From: Spartinivicinus marinus
GTDB taxonomy: Bacteria > Pseudomonadota > Gammaproteobacteria > Pseudomonadales > Zooshikellaceae
Length of the DNA stretch: 64,000 nucleotides
Assembly: GCF_026309355.1 (NCBI RefSeq)
Contig: NZ_JAPJZK010000001.1
Coordinates: forward strand, 4,918,501 to 4,982,500
Direction: 5' to 3'
A model generated the notes under the pieces. That model did no database searches. It was not told where the DNA came from and saw only the letters and a list, made by a program, of their open reading frames with translations. Both the position numbers and the translations under genes were made by a program. Shown one piece after another: positions 52,124-59,418 of the stretch; position 1 is the stretch's first letter; each line of letters opens with the position of its first letter.

Positions 52124-53077
52124 GTGAAAGCATGGGTCTGGTGTTTTATTTTGGGGGTTGTTGGTGCAACAAGCGCTGCAACCAGTCAAGCAGCCAACTT
52201 ATTGTCTGATTGGCAGCCTTCATCAGTGGTAGGGCCTGCTAAATGTCAAAAATGTCATAAGCCACAATATAGGGTGTGGGAAGATTCTCCTCATAATATA
52301 GGGTTTCTTGATGAGGAATTTGATAGTGAAGAGATTGCGGAAAAGATGGGAGTGTCTGACCCAGAAAGTAGCTCAGCGCTTTGTTCGCAATGTCACTTCA
52401 CTAGAGGCGCTAAACTTCATGGCGAGTTAGCAACAGTTTCCTGTGAGTCTTGTCATAACCCTGCCAAAAACTGGCTTGAAACCCACGGCACATACCGAGA
52501 TGCGGCGGGTAAAAAAGTAAACAAAAAAGAGCAAGAGGCTCCTGTCCAACGGCAGAAGCGCTTAGCCGCTGCTGATAGGGCTGGAATGGTACGGCCTGGT
52601 CATGCTTATCGACTGGCAAAAAATTGTTTGAGCTGTCATTTGGTGCCAAACCAAAAACTGATTAACCAAGGTGGTCATCCCTCTAAGTTAGCATTTGAGC
52701 TACTAAGCTGGTCGCAAGGTAAGCAAATTCGCCATAACTTTAGCCTGGGTAGCCATAACCCACCTGTACCTAAATCTCGGCAGCGCCTGCTCTATGTGAT
52801 GGGACAAATGGTTCAGTATGAATTGCTGCTAAAAATGACTCAGAGTGCAACAGGTAAATATGCTCAGGTACAAAAAGAAAAATTACAACAAACCCGTAAT
52901 CGACTGAAACAAATTCAAGCAAAATTGGGTGATCCGCTGGTAGCTAAGGTGTTATCAGCAACAAATGCTGGACAAGCCGCTCAGGCTGCCAAAACTTTTG
53001 CAAGTAAGTATTCGCAGGGAATCAGTTCTTCAACCGTTGATTCATTATTGCCTGCGGCCAACACCTACAAAAACTAA
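52124..53077 (+). CDS. Periplasmic tetrahaem cytochrome c (c554-like)
   Basis: A 317-residue exported protein. GTG at 52124 with TAGGAG seven bases upstream is chosen over GTG at 52100; it gives KAWVWCFILGVVGATSAATS as signal peptide. Four CxxCH sites: CQKCH, CSQCH, CESCH and CLSCH, within the first 190 residues, with WEDSPHNIGF between the first two, as in cytochrome c554-type proteins. The C-terminal 120 residues are helical and haem-free. Located between the reductase gene and the 4Fe-4S/cNMP gene. Confidence 0.87.
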   Translation: MKAWVWCFILGVVGATSAATSQAANLLSDWQPSSVVGPAKCQKCHKPQYRVWEDSPHNIGFLDEEFDSEEIAEKMGVSDPESSSALCSQCHFTRGAKLHGELATVSCESCHNPAKNWLETHGTYRDAAGKKVNKKEQEAPVQRQKRLAAADRAGMVRPGHAYRLAKNCLSCHLVPNQKLINQGGHPSKLAFELLSWSQGKQIRHNFSLGSHNPPVPKSRQRLLYVMGQMVQYELLLKMTQSATGKYAQVQKEKLQQTRNRLKQIQAKLGDPLVAKVLSATNAGQAAQAAKTFASKYSQGISSSTVDSLLPAANTYKN

Positions 53078-53088
53078 TGTCATTATGG

Positions 53089-53124
53089 CCTGCGGGTGCT
53101 TGCTTTGAGGCAGGCACCCGCAGG
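53089..53124 (+). terminator. GC-rich hairpin between the tetrahaem and cNMP/4Fe-4S genes
   Basis: CCTGCGGGTGCTTGC (53089-53103) pairs with GCAGGCACCCGCAGG (53110-53124): 15 pairs with one G-T and a 6-base loop, much more GC-rich than its surroundings. It begins 11 bases after a stop codon. No T-run follows. It could weaken expression of the next gene or stabilise the upstream mRNA. Confidence 0.5.
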
Positions 53125-53149
53125 CCCGAGGTTACTAATCGATCCAGCA

Positions 53150-55117
53150 ATGGCTGAAGACCTGACTACTCCTCAATCCCACAGCGCTTGGCAACTTGAT
53201 GCAACCCTATTGGTATTTGAACCATTCCGTACCATGGTGTCGCATCACCTGCAGCAGCGGTTACGTAAGTTGCAGGGACGTTATCAAAGAAACCTGATTA
53301 AGTTGGGCCGACTTCCTAGGGTACAGCTGCCATTACAGCTTCAAGCAGTCATTGAACTGGTTAATAGCTTGAATAGTCTATGGCAGGACATTCAGCTTGT
53401 AAGCCACTGGGTAAAAAATGACTCAGCAAATGAATGGCTAACAGCGTTTCTAGGAAAAGATACGACAGAAGAGGCATATCAGCTTGCTCAAAAAGAACTC
53501 CAGCCTTTGTTATCCATCTTGCTGCACCATGCCACCATTCGAGTCATGGAAAAAACGGCAGTCGTGGTACGACAGAATGAGCATGCGGGTAATGCTTACC
53601 TGTTATTAGCAGGGCAAGCCTGCACCTTACAAGTCAAAGAAAAAGCACTGTTTCGCCAACGTCCTGAGCAGCACCCCTGGTATCAGCGACTCAAGCAAAA
53701 CTTGTTACCTAGCCAGTGGGTCGAACGTCGTGATACCCGACGCTATGATGCAGCCCAACAAGTGACTGTGGCCCAAGGGCGCGATAGTTACTTACGTATT
53801 CCAGACTTAACCGAAGCGCATCAACCCGGTACGCCAGAGCCTAAGTTATTAAAGACTGGAGAGCTGTTTGGTGCGGTTGCTGCTTTACAGCATAGCCCTC
53901 ACTTTCGCACTATCGTGGTGACCAGTGAACAAGCGACTTTGCTGGAAATTCGTTGGCAAGGGGTCAGACAGCTGGCCCGATTTGATCGGGGGTTTCGCCA
54001 GTTTTTAGATGAACAGTATCGTCGCCATCGGTTACCCGCTTTATTGCAACAACAACCGATTTTATTGGGGTTAAATAAGTCCCAGTTGGAGCGTTTGGCA
54101 ACGGTTGCTGAGCTTGATAGTTATGGTGCGATGGACTGGAAATCGGTTTCTGACCAAAACTCTGATCAACGTAAAAGCCGAATAGAGCAGTCGGAGCCGT
54201 TAATTATTAAAGAAGGCGATTATGCCAATGCTGTGATTTTTATCCGGGCAGGTTATGCCCGAAAAAGTAAGGCTTATGGGCATAGTGAGCGGGCACTAGA
54301 CTATCTTCGGCAAGGTGATAGCTATGGGTTTCAAGAGGTATTGGGAGGTATTCAGTTACGTGGCCAGCAGGTGAGTGAGCTGTCAGAAGCTGATTTGCCT
54401 CGTTATAGCTGCACTATTCGGGCTGTTGGTTATACCGATATTATTAGAATTCCTGCGAGAGAGCTGGAAAAAGTATTAGCAGCTAGTAAAGCATCTACTC
54501 CTCATGACGTCTCTCAACCAGCTGTCTTGTCACCAGAAACGCTACCTTCCAGTCAACAACATGAGCTTTTAGTTCATGAAGCATCAGACTTGCTGGAGTT
54601 TTTTATTGATCAGCGTTTTATCTATGGTACTCAAACCATGCTGATCAATCTTGATCGATGTACTGGCTGTGATGACTGTGTGAGAGCTTGTGCTTCAGTA
54701 CATGACCAAAACCCTCGGTTTATTCGTCATGGTCATCAGCATGGTGGTTTTATGGTCGCGAATGCTTGTATGCAGTGTAGTGACCCACTGTGCTTGGACG
54801 GCTGCCCTACGGGGGCAATTTATATGAACAATGCTGGCACAGTGGTAATAAACGACGATATTTGTGTTGGCTGCAGTACCTGTGCGGATAATTGCCCGTT
54901 TGACAATATTCAGATGGTGAAAATTGTGGATGAGCATGGCAAGCCAGTCCATACCAGTGACCACCAAGGGAAATTGGCTCCTCAATTAAAGGCCACCAAG
55001 TGTGATATGTGTACCGGGCAGCTGAATAAACCAGCCTGTGAGTTGGCTTGCCCTCATGATGCACTGAGGCGAGTTGATATTCATCAAGTTGAAAAGATTA
55101 GAGATTGGCTGACATGA
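53150..55117 (+). CDS. Cyclic-nucleotide-binding-like / 4x[4Fe-4S] ferredoxin fusion protein
   Basis: A 655-residue cytoplasmic protein. ATG at 53150 is used because the upstream GTG at 53096 lies inside a strong hairpin; neither has a good ribosome-binding site. After a helical region (about 1-135) come two cNMP-binding-like domains (about 140-285 and 300-465). The second has IIKEGDYANAVIFIRAGYAR and GDSYGFQEVLGG. The last 170 residues hold 16 Cys in four [4Fe-4S] motifs: CTGCDDCVRAC, CMQCSDPLCLDGC, CVGCSTCADNC and CDMCTGQLNKPAC plus ELAC. The module resembles NrfC/DmsB-type electron-transfer subunits. Ligand control of electron flow is inferred. Confidence 0.85.
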   Translation: MAEDLTTPQSHSAWQLDATLLVFEPFRTMVSHHLQQRLRKLQGRYQRNLIKLGRLPRVQLPLQLQAVIELVNSLNSLWQDIQLVSHWVKNDSANEWLTAFLGKDTTEEAYQLAQKELQPLLSILLHHATIRVMEKTAVVVRQNEHAGNAYLLLAGQACTLQVKEKALFRQRPEQHPWYQRLKQNLLPSQWVERRDTRRYDAAQQVTVAQGRDSYLRIPDLTEAHQPGTPEPKLLKTGELFGAVAALQHSPHFRTIVVTSEQATLLEIRWQGVRQLARFDRGFRQFLDEQYRRHRLPALLQQQPILLGLNKSQLERLATVAELDSYGAMDWKSVSDQNSDQRKSRIEQSEPLIIKEGDYANAVIFIRAGYARKSKAYGHSERALDYLRQGDSYGFQEVLGGIQLRGQQVSELSEADLPRYSCTIRAVGYTDIIRIPARELEKVLAASKASTPHDVSQPAVLSPETLPSSQQHELLVHEASDLLEFFIDQRFIYGTQTMLINLDRCTGCDDCVRACASVHDQNPRFIRHGHQHGGFMVANACMQCSDPLCLDGCPTGAIYMNNAGTVVINDDICVGCSTCADNCPFDNIQMVKIVDEHGKPVHTSDHQGKLAPQLKATKCDMCTGQLNKPACELACPHDALRRVDIHQVEKIRDWLT

Positions 55118-55130
55118 CAGGCAGTAGAAA

Positions 55131-55952
55131 ATGAATTTATATGTTGTAAGACGTCGGCTTGCTTATTTGTTAGTGCTGGGTTTGCTGCTGGTTGGCACAC
55201 AGATTTTATTAAGTTGGTTTAACTTATCCATGCCCAGTGAGGTGTACTGCACTGGTTGGGGATTGCTTGCTGTAATGGGGGTGTTGGCTAGTTATCACTG
55301 GCGTAAAAAACTGTTATTTCTGAATGTGGGTGGAGTACGTTATTGGCTGCGGCTGCATATTTTATTTGGGGTTTATGGCGTCATTTTATTTTTTATTCAT
55401 ATTAATTTTAGCTGGCCAAAGGGCTTGTTTAATCAATTGATTGCGGCCGCTTTTTTATTGGAGGTGGGCTCTGGCCTATTGGGTCTTTATTTATCACGGA
55501 CTATGCCACCGAGGATGACCTGGCTGGGGGAACGGTTATTGTATGAAAAAATGCCAGAATATTATCAACAGCTGCGTCAGCAGGCAGAAGATCTGGCTTT
55601 ACAGGCAGCGGCCGAGCATCACACAGATACTTTAGTAAAATTTTACAACCGCAACCTGCAAAATTTTTTGCTGGGGGCAGCCAATTTCTGGCTTCATGTG
55701 TTTAACAGTGGCCAGGTGCGTAGCCGCTGGGCTCTGAAGTTTGAGGGGTTACAGCGTTATCTAGTAGAAGATGAGCTACCTGCAGTAACGGAGCTAAGAA
55801 TATTGGTATTTCGTAAAATTGAGCTTGATAAACAGTACGCCATACAGGGATTACTGCGGCGATGGCTGTTTTTACACATTCCTCTTGCTTACGCATTATT
55901 TATTTTTGTTTTGGCTCACGTAATGGTGATTCATAGCTTTTCTGGGGTTTAG
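55131..55952 (+). CDS. Cytochrome-b-like integral membrane protein of the redox cluster
   Basis: A 273-residue protein with five likely membrane helices (about 11-30, 40-56, 73-95, 100-120 and 248-270). A cytoplasmic helical loop of about 110 residues separates the fourth and fifth. Helix 3 reads RLHILFGVYGVILFFIHINF and the last LHIPLAYALFIFVLAHVMVI with a further His. In each, two histidines lie about 14 residues apart, as for bis-His b haems in ferric-reductase or cytochrome b membrane domains. It sits between the iron-sulfur protein and the decahaem cytochrome, so it could move electrons across the inner membrane. I do not recognise a named family. Confidence 0.7.
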   Translation: MNLYVVRRRLAYLLVLGLLLVGTQILLSWFNLSMPSEVYCTGWGLLAVMGVLASYHWRKKLLFLNVGGVRYWLRLHILFGVYGVILFFIHINFSWPKGLFNQLIAAAFLLEVGSGLLGLYLSRTMPPRMTWLGERLLYEKMPEYYQQLRQQAEDLALQAAAEHHTDTLVKFYNRNLQNFLLGAANFWLHVFNSGQVRSRWALKFEGLQRYLVEDELPAVTELRILVFRKIELDKQYAIQGLLRRWLFLHIPLAYALFIFVLAHVMVIHSFSGV

Positions 55953-55958
55953 GTTGAT

Positions 55959-57674
55959 ATGAAAGGAGAACGTATTCAACCGTTAGCCCACTGGCAAAGC
56001 CGCTATGTCAGGCCCAGCCAAGAGGGAGCCATCACCCGGTTAAAACGTAGTCGTTTGGCATTTGTGCTTTTTCTGGTTGTGTTATTGGGGTTGTTTATCA
56101 TTTTGACTCATACTCCTTGGCGGCAGCAACTGCTGTTTCCAGGTGCACTGAGTAGTCAGCATGGAAGTCAACAAGATCAGTGTATTAGTTGTCATGTTAG
56201 AGCAAATGACCCTGTGATGTCCTGGCTATGGCACACTATGCAACCTCTGACCTTGGCTCAACAAAGCCAAGGGTGTATGAGCTGTCATCAACACAAGCAT
56301 CAAAAGGGTGTAGTTGCCCATGGCTTAGATGAGCAAGCCATTCGTACGCTGTTGCCGAAAAATATTGAACAACAACAGGCTGACCGACATTTATCTGAAT
56401 TAACCAGCCGCAAACCATTGGGCTGTTTTAACTGCCACACCGAGCACCAAGGGACTGCTGGAGAACTAACAAAACTATCGGATACGGAATGCGACAGTTG
56501 TCATTTAAAGTCTCAGCAAGATTTTGCTAAGCAGCATAGTGACTTCTCTTTGGCACGAGATACCGGTATTCAGTTTAACCATGATCGCCATCAGGGCGTA
56601 TTTTCAGAGCAGGGGAAGGTGTTTCAATGTCAACAATGTCATGGTAGTAAAGCTGAGCCTGTATTTCCCAAATTTGATCAACAGTGCTTAAGCTGCCATG
56701 AAGAAACGATCGAAAAACCTGTAGTTTTGCTTGCCTTACCCCGTGTAGCGACAAAAACGCCTGATATTGGTGAGTGGCCCAAACAGCGTGGTAATAAAAG
56801 GCTTTCTGCTGCAATGTTAGCATTACTGGCTGAATATGGTGTACCTGAAAAGCCTACGGATAAGTCAAAAAAAGCAACCCAGTTTTTTCAACAGCAGCTT
56901 GCAAAGGGCTATAAACAACTGGTTCAAGATATTTTACAAGATAATTTACAGGAAGCTAAATTACTGAAGGTGCAAGGTAAGCTAATGGCAGAGGGGTTAT
57001 TTAAGGAGGCCGATGCTGTACGCCTGTTGTTGCATGATTGCAAAGCAGTAATGCCATTGCTGACTAATTTACAAGAACAGTGGTTTCCCAGCCTGTTAAA
57101 AGCACAAGCTAGCCCAACAGATAAGCCAAAAAAAGCCCAGCGAAAAGCCCTTAAACCTGACCAGCAATGGGGAACAATGGGAAATTGGCAATTAACCCGA
57201 AAAGGTTCTGTGGTTGTGTCTGTTAATCACCATGCACGAGTGAGTGAAATTAAGCGTATTGAAAAGCAATTGGAAAAAGGTGAGTTATCTTCAGAAGATG
57301 CCAATACAGGGTGTTTACTGTGCCACCAAATACAAGATAAAAAAATTGTATGGCAGTATCAACCAAAACCACCGATGCCCACCTTTAAATTTAAACATCA
57401 ACCTCACCTGGTAGGCCAACCAGAAACCGTGTGCCTAAACTGTCATACCCGTTCAGCAGCTAACACAGCATCAACACAGCAACAGTTGGGTATTAATAGC
57501 GAAGAAACTAGTGAAACTGAAGAACAACAAGAATCATCAAGTTGGCTGTTTTCACCTGTCACTAAACAGCCTTGTGTTAGTTGTCATAAAGAAGAAAGGG
57601 TGGGTGAAAACTGTCTGCTTTGCCATAACTATCACTTTGAAGAAGCGCCTTGGGCCAAGGCGCTGAAGAAGTGA
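55959..57674 (+). CDS. Membrane-anchored decahaem cytochrome c
   Basis: A 571-residue protein with one uncleaved-looking N-terminal membrane helix (AFVLFLVVLLGLFIILTHTP) and a periplasmic domain. Ten CxxCH sites are present: CISCH, CMSCH, CFNCH, CDSCH, CQQCH, CLSCH, then after a haem-poor helical region (about 250-440) CLLCH, CLNCH, CVSCH and CLLCH. The two groups suggest two haem domains (6 and 4), cytochrome c3-like. GAAAGGAG-type site precedes the ATG. It follows the b-type protein by 6 bases and is the likely periplasmic acceptor in the chain. A GC-rich hairpin lies in its last codons (57644-57664). Confidence 0.88.
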   Translation: MKGERIQPLAHWQSRYVRPSQEGAITRLKRSRLAFVLFLVVLLGLFIILTHTPWRQQLLFPGALSSQHGSQQDQCISCHVRANDPVMSWLWHTMQPLTLAQQSQGCMSCHQHKHQKGVVAHGLDEQAIRTLLPKNIEQQQADRHLSELTSRKPLGCFNCHTEHQGTAGELTKLSDTECDSCHLKSQQDFAKQHSDFSLARDTGIQFNHDRHQGVFSEQGKVFQCQQCHGSKAEPVFPKFDQQCLSCHEETIEKPVVLLALPRVATKTPDIGEWPKQRGNKRLSAAMLALLAEYGVPEKPTDKSKKATQFFQQQLAKGYKQLVQDILQDNLQEAKLLKVQGKLMAEGLFKEADAVRLLLHDCKAVMPLLTNLQEQWFPSLLKAQASPTDKPKKAQRKALKPDQQWGTMGNWQLTRKGSVVVSVNHHARVSEIKRIEKQLEKGELSSEDANTGCLLCHQIQDKKIVWQYQPKPPMPTFKFKHQPHLVGQPETVCLNCHTRSAANTASTQQQLGINSEETSETEEQQESSSWLFSPVTKQPCVSCHKEERVGENCLLCHNYHFEEAPWAKALKK

Positions 57675-57679
57675 AGGAG

Positions 57680-57722
57680 AACTTTAACTAAAACAGATAA
57701 AGCATATGTATTAGTTAAAGTT
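57680..57722. terminator. Bidirectional terminator-like inverted repeat between convergent genes
   Basis: AACTTTAACTAA (57680-57691) and TTAGTTAAAGTT (57711-57722) are perfect 12-base complements across a 19-base loop. They lie between the decahaem gene (ends 57674) and the minus-strand oxidase gene (ends 57736), the right place to stop both transcripts. The stem is AT-rich. Confidence 0.55.
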
Positions 57723-57735
57723 AGCCTATAGTGTT

Positions 57736-59385
57736 TTACATACAAATTTTGGCGTCAGTAAAATGTTTGCCTGGCACACACTGAGCCCCAGCTTGGCAAT
57801 GCTCGTCAGTTTGGCAATAGCATTCTCCACTGGCGTTACAACCTGGGTTTAAATAGTTGGCTAAAGGGTCTTGGTTACTGACACGCTCCCAGAATGGATT
57901 GGTAAAAATATTATTAGGATCAATTTGCTGTTTAAAGGCAACAAACTCATCCCATTTAGGATAACGAGATGGCATGTCTTCAAAAATGGCAATGGAGTTT
58001 TTACCCCAATGTGGTCTAGCTTGATATTTACGCAGTGACATTTGCTCAATTTCTAAATTAACAAAATAATTTTTAGGTACCGCTTCTCCTTTTTTGCGTA
58101 GTGTATATTCAGTACTTATATAAGCTGAATCACGGCCAGCATTCATGCCTAAATAACTAGGGGACGCTTTTGAAAAGCGGAAGTAAATACCATTTAGAGG
58201 AAAGCAAGTGCGTGGATGTTTGGCGATAATTTGTTTGACATCTTTAATCCAGTTAGGGAGCTGCTCAAGAGGAATGGTGACTTCTTGTAAAGCAATAGGT
58301 AACCGGTCCCAAATACACTGATCAGGTTTTTTACATTGAAAGTACTGCATACGATCAGAGTGTCCGATAGGGTTTTTCAGTTTTTTGCCTGTATCAATAT
58401 CTCGGTAGTAGGAACTGGCTCTGCTGTTATAGCGAACAGTGGCTGCTAAACACTGTAGACTGGAACCAGGAAACTCATGAAGGGCATTAAACAATAACCC
58501 ATACATATATTCCTGAAAGTCTGATACATCAGCCTGGGCATTATAAGCATTACCGGGTGTTTCCAAGGGAACTGGATTATAGGTGGTAACGGTATAACGA
58601 CCTAATCCCGGAAACCAAGCAATATTGGTAGAATAGTTTTGTTGGGCAATGGTTAATATTTTATCTTCTAAGCCTTTATCGCTTTTATGGCCTTTAACAT
58701 CGGCTTTGACTTTGAAAGCGGGTTCCAATTGAATAGTGACTTCGACAACAACGCCTAATACGCCTAAATTCACTCTGGCGGCATTGAGGGATTCACCGGT
58801 TAATACTCTGACTTCTCCTAATCCATCAACAATTTTTAACTCAGTAACATAATCAGCAATCATGTTACTTTGTTTATGTAGCGTTGAGCCATGGGTGCCA
58901 CTGCCTAACATACCGCCTATAGTGAAGGTACCAAGCTCTGTGACCATGTTGACAGCCAAAGCCTGTTCACGCAAAAAATCATTTAGTTTATTAAAGCGCA
59001 TGCCTGCTTGTACGGTTATGGTTTTATTTTCCGCATCAAACTGAACGACTTTATCCATGTTTTTTAAGGTGATTTGGATTTCTCCATCTTTGGTGCAAGC
59101 GGCATCAATTTGGCTGGCAAATTTACGGTTACCCGTCATAACGGTTCTATTTTCTGTTATCGCTTGTCGCACAATCGTTTGCACTTCTTCAATCGATCGA
59201 GGGTCGTAAATAATCCCGGGCTTACACTCAAAGGTATTCTGGTAATTGGTTAAGGTTTCTTGATTGCTTTCAAACCAAGCAAAAGCGACTGTTGAAGCAA
59301 TCGCTATCAAAATAACTGAGATAAAAGCGGTGATTCTTTGTTTCACACTTAGTCTCCTTGTGTGGTGGTAGTGTGCATCCTTCAC
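57736..59385 (-). CDS. Secreted FAD-linked oxidase (gulono/arabinono-lactone oxidase family)
   Basis: A 549-residue protein with a basic N-terminus and signal/anchor helix (RITAFISVILIAIASTVAFAW). The FAD-binding PCMH domain shows YDPRSIEEVQTIVRQA, TVQAGMRFNKLNDFLREQAL and GTFTIGGMLGSGTHGSTLH, strong marks of the vanillyl-alcohol/aldonolactone oxidase family. The C-terminal substrate domain ends in a Cys-rich tail of seven Cys (GCNASGECYCQTDEHCQAG, then CVPG) that is unusual for cytoplasmic members and fits export. The substrate is unknown. It lies 33 bases after the carotenoid-oxygenase gene in one transcript. Confidence 0.85.
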   Translation of the reverse strand: MKDAHYHHTRRLSVKQRITAFISVILIAIASTVAFAWFESNQETLTNYQNTFECKPGIIYDPRSIEEVQTIVRQAITENRTVMTGNRKFASQIDAACTKDGEIQITLKNMDKVVQFDAENKTITVQAGMRFNKLNDFLREQALAVNMVTELGTFTIGGMLGSGTHGSTLHKQSNMIADYVTELKIVDGLGEVRVLTGESLNAARVNLGVLGVVVEVTIQLEPAFKVKADVKGHKSDKGLEDKILTIAQQNYSTNIAWFPGLGRYTVTTYNPVPLETPGNAYNAQADVSDFQEYMYGLLFNALHEFPGSSLQCLAATVRYNSRASSYYRDIDTGKKLKNPIGHSDRMQYFQCKKPDQCIWDRLPIALQEVTIPLEQLPNWIKDVKQIIAKHPRTCFPLNGIYFRFSKASPSYLGMNAGRDSAYISTEYTLRKKGEAVPKNYFVNLEIEQMSLRKYQARPHWGKNSIAIFEDMPSRYPKWDEFVAFKQQIDPNNIFTNPFWERVSNQDPLANYLNPGCNASGECYCQTDEHCQAGAQCVPGKHFTDAKICM

Positions 59386-59418
59386 TAATTAATTATTCAT
59401 ACTGGCTTATGACTAGCC

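Noticed and set aside
57644-57664. GC-rich hairpin AGCGCCTT/AAGGCGCT at the end of the decahaem gene
   Set aside because: It is within coding sequence just before the stop; the intergenic inverted repeat at 57680-57722 is a better terminator candidate.
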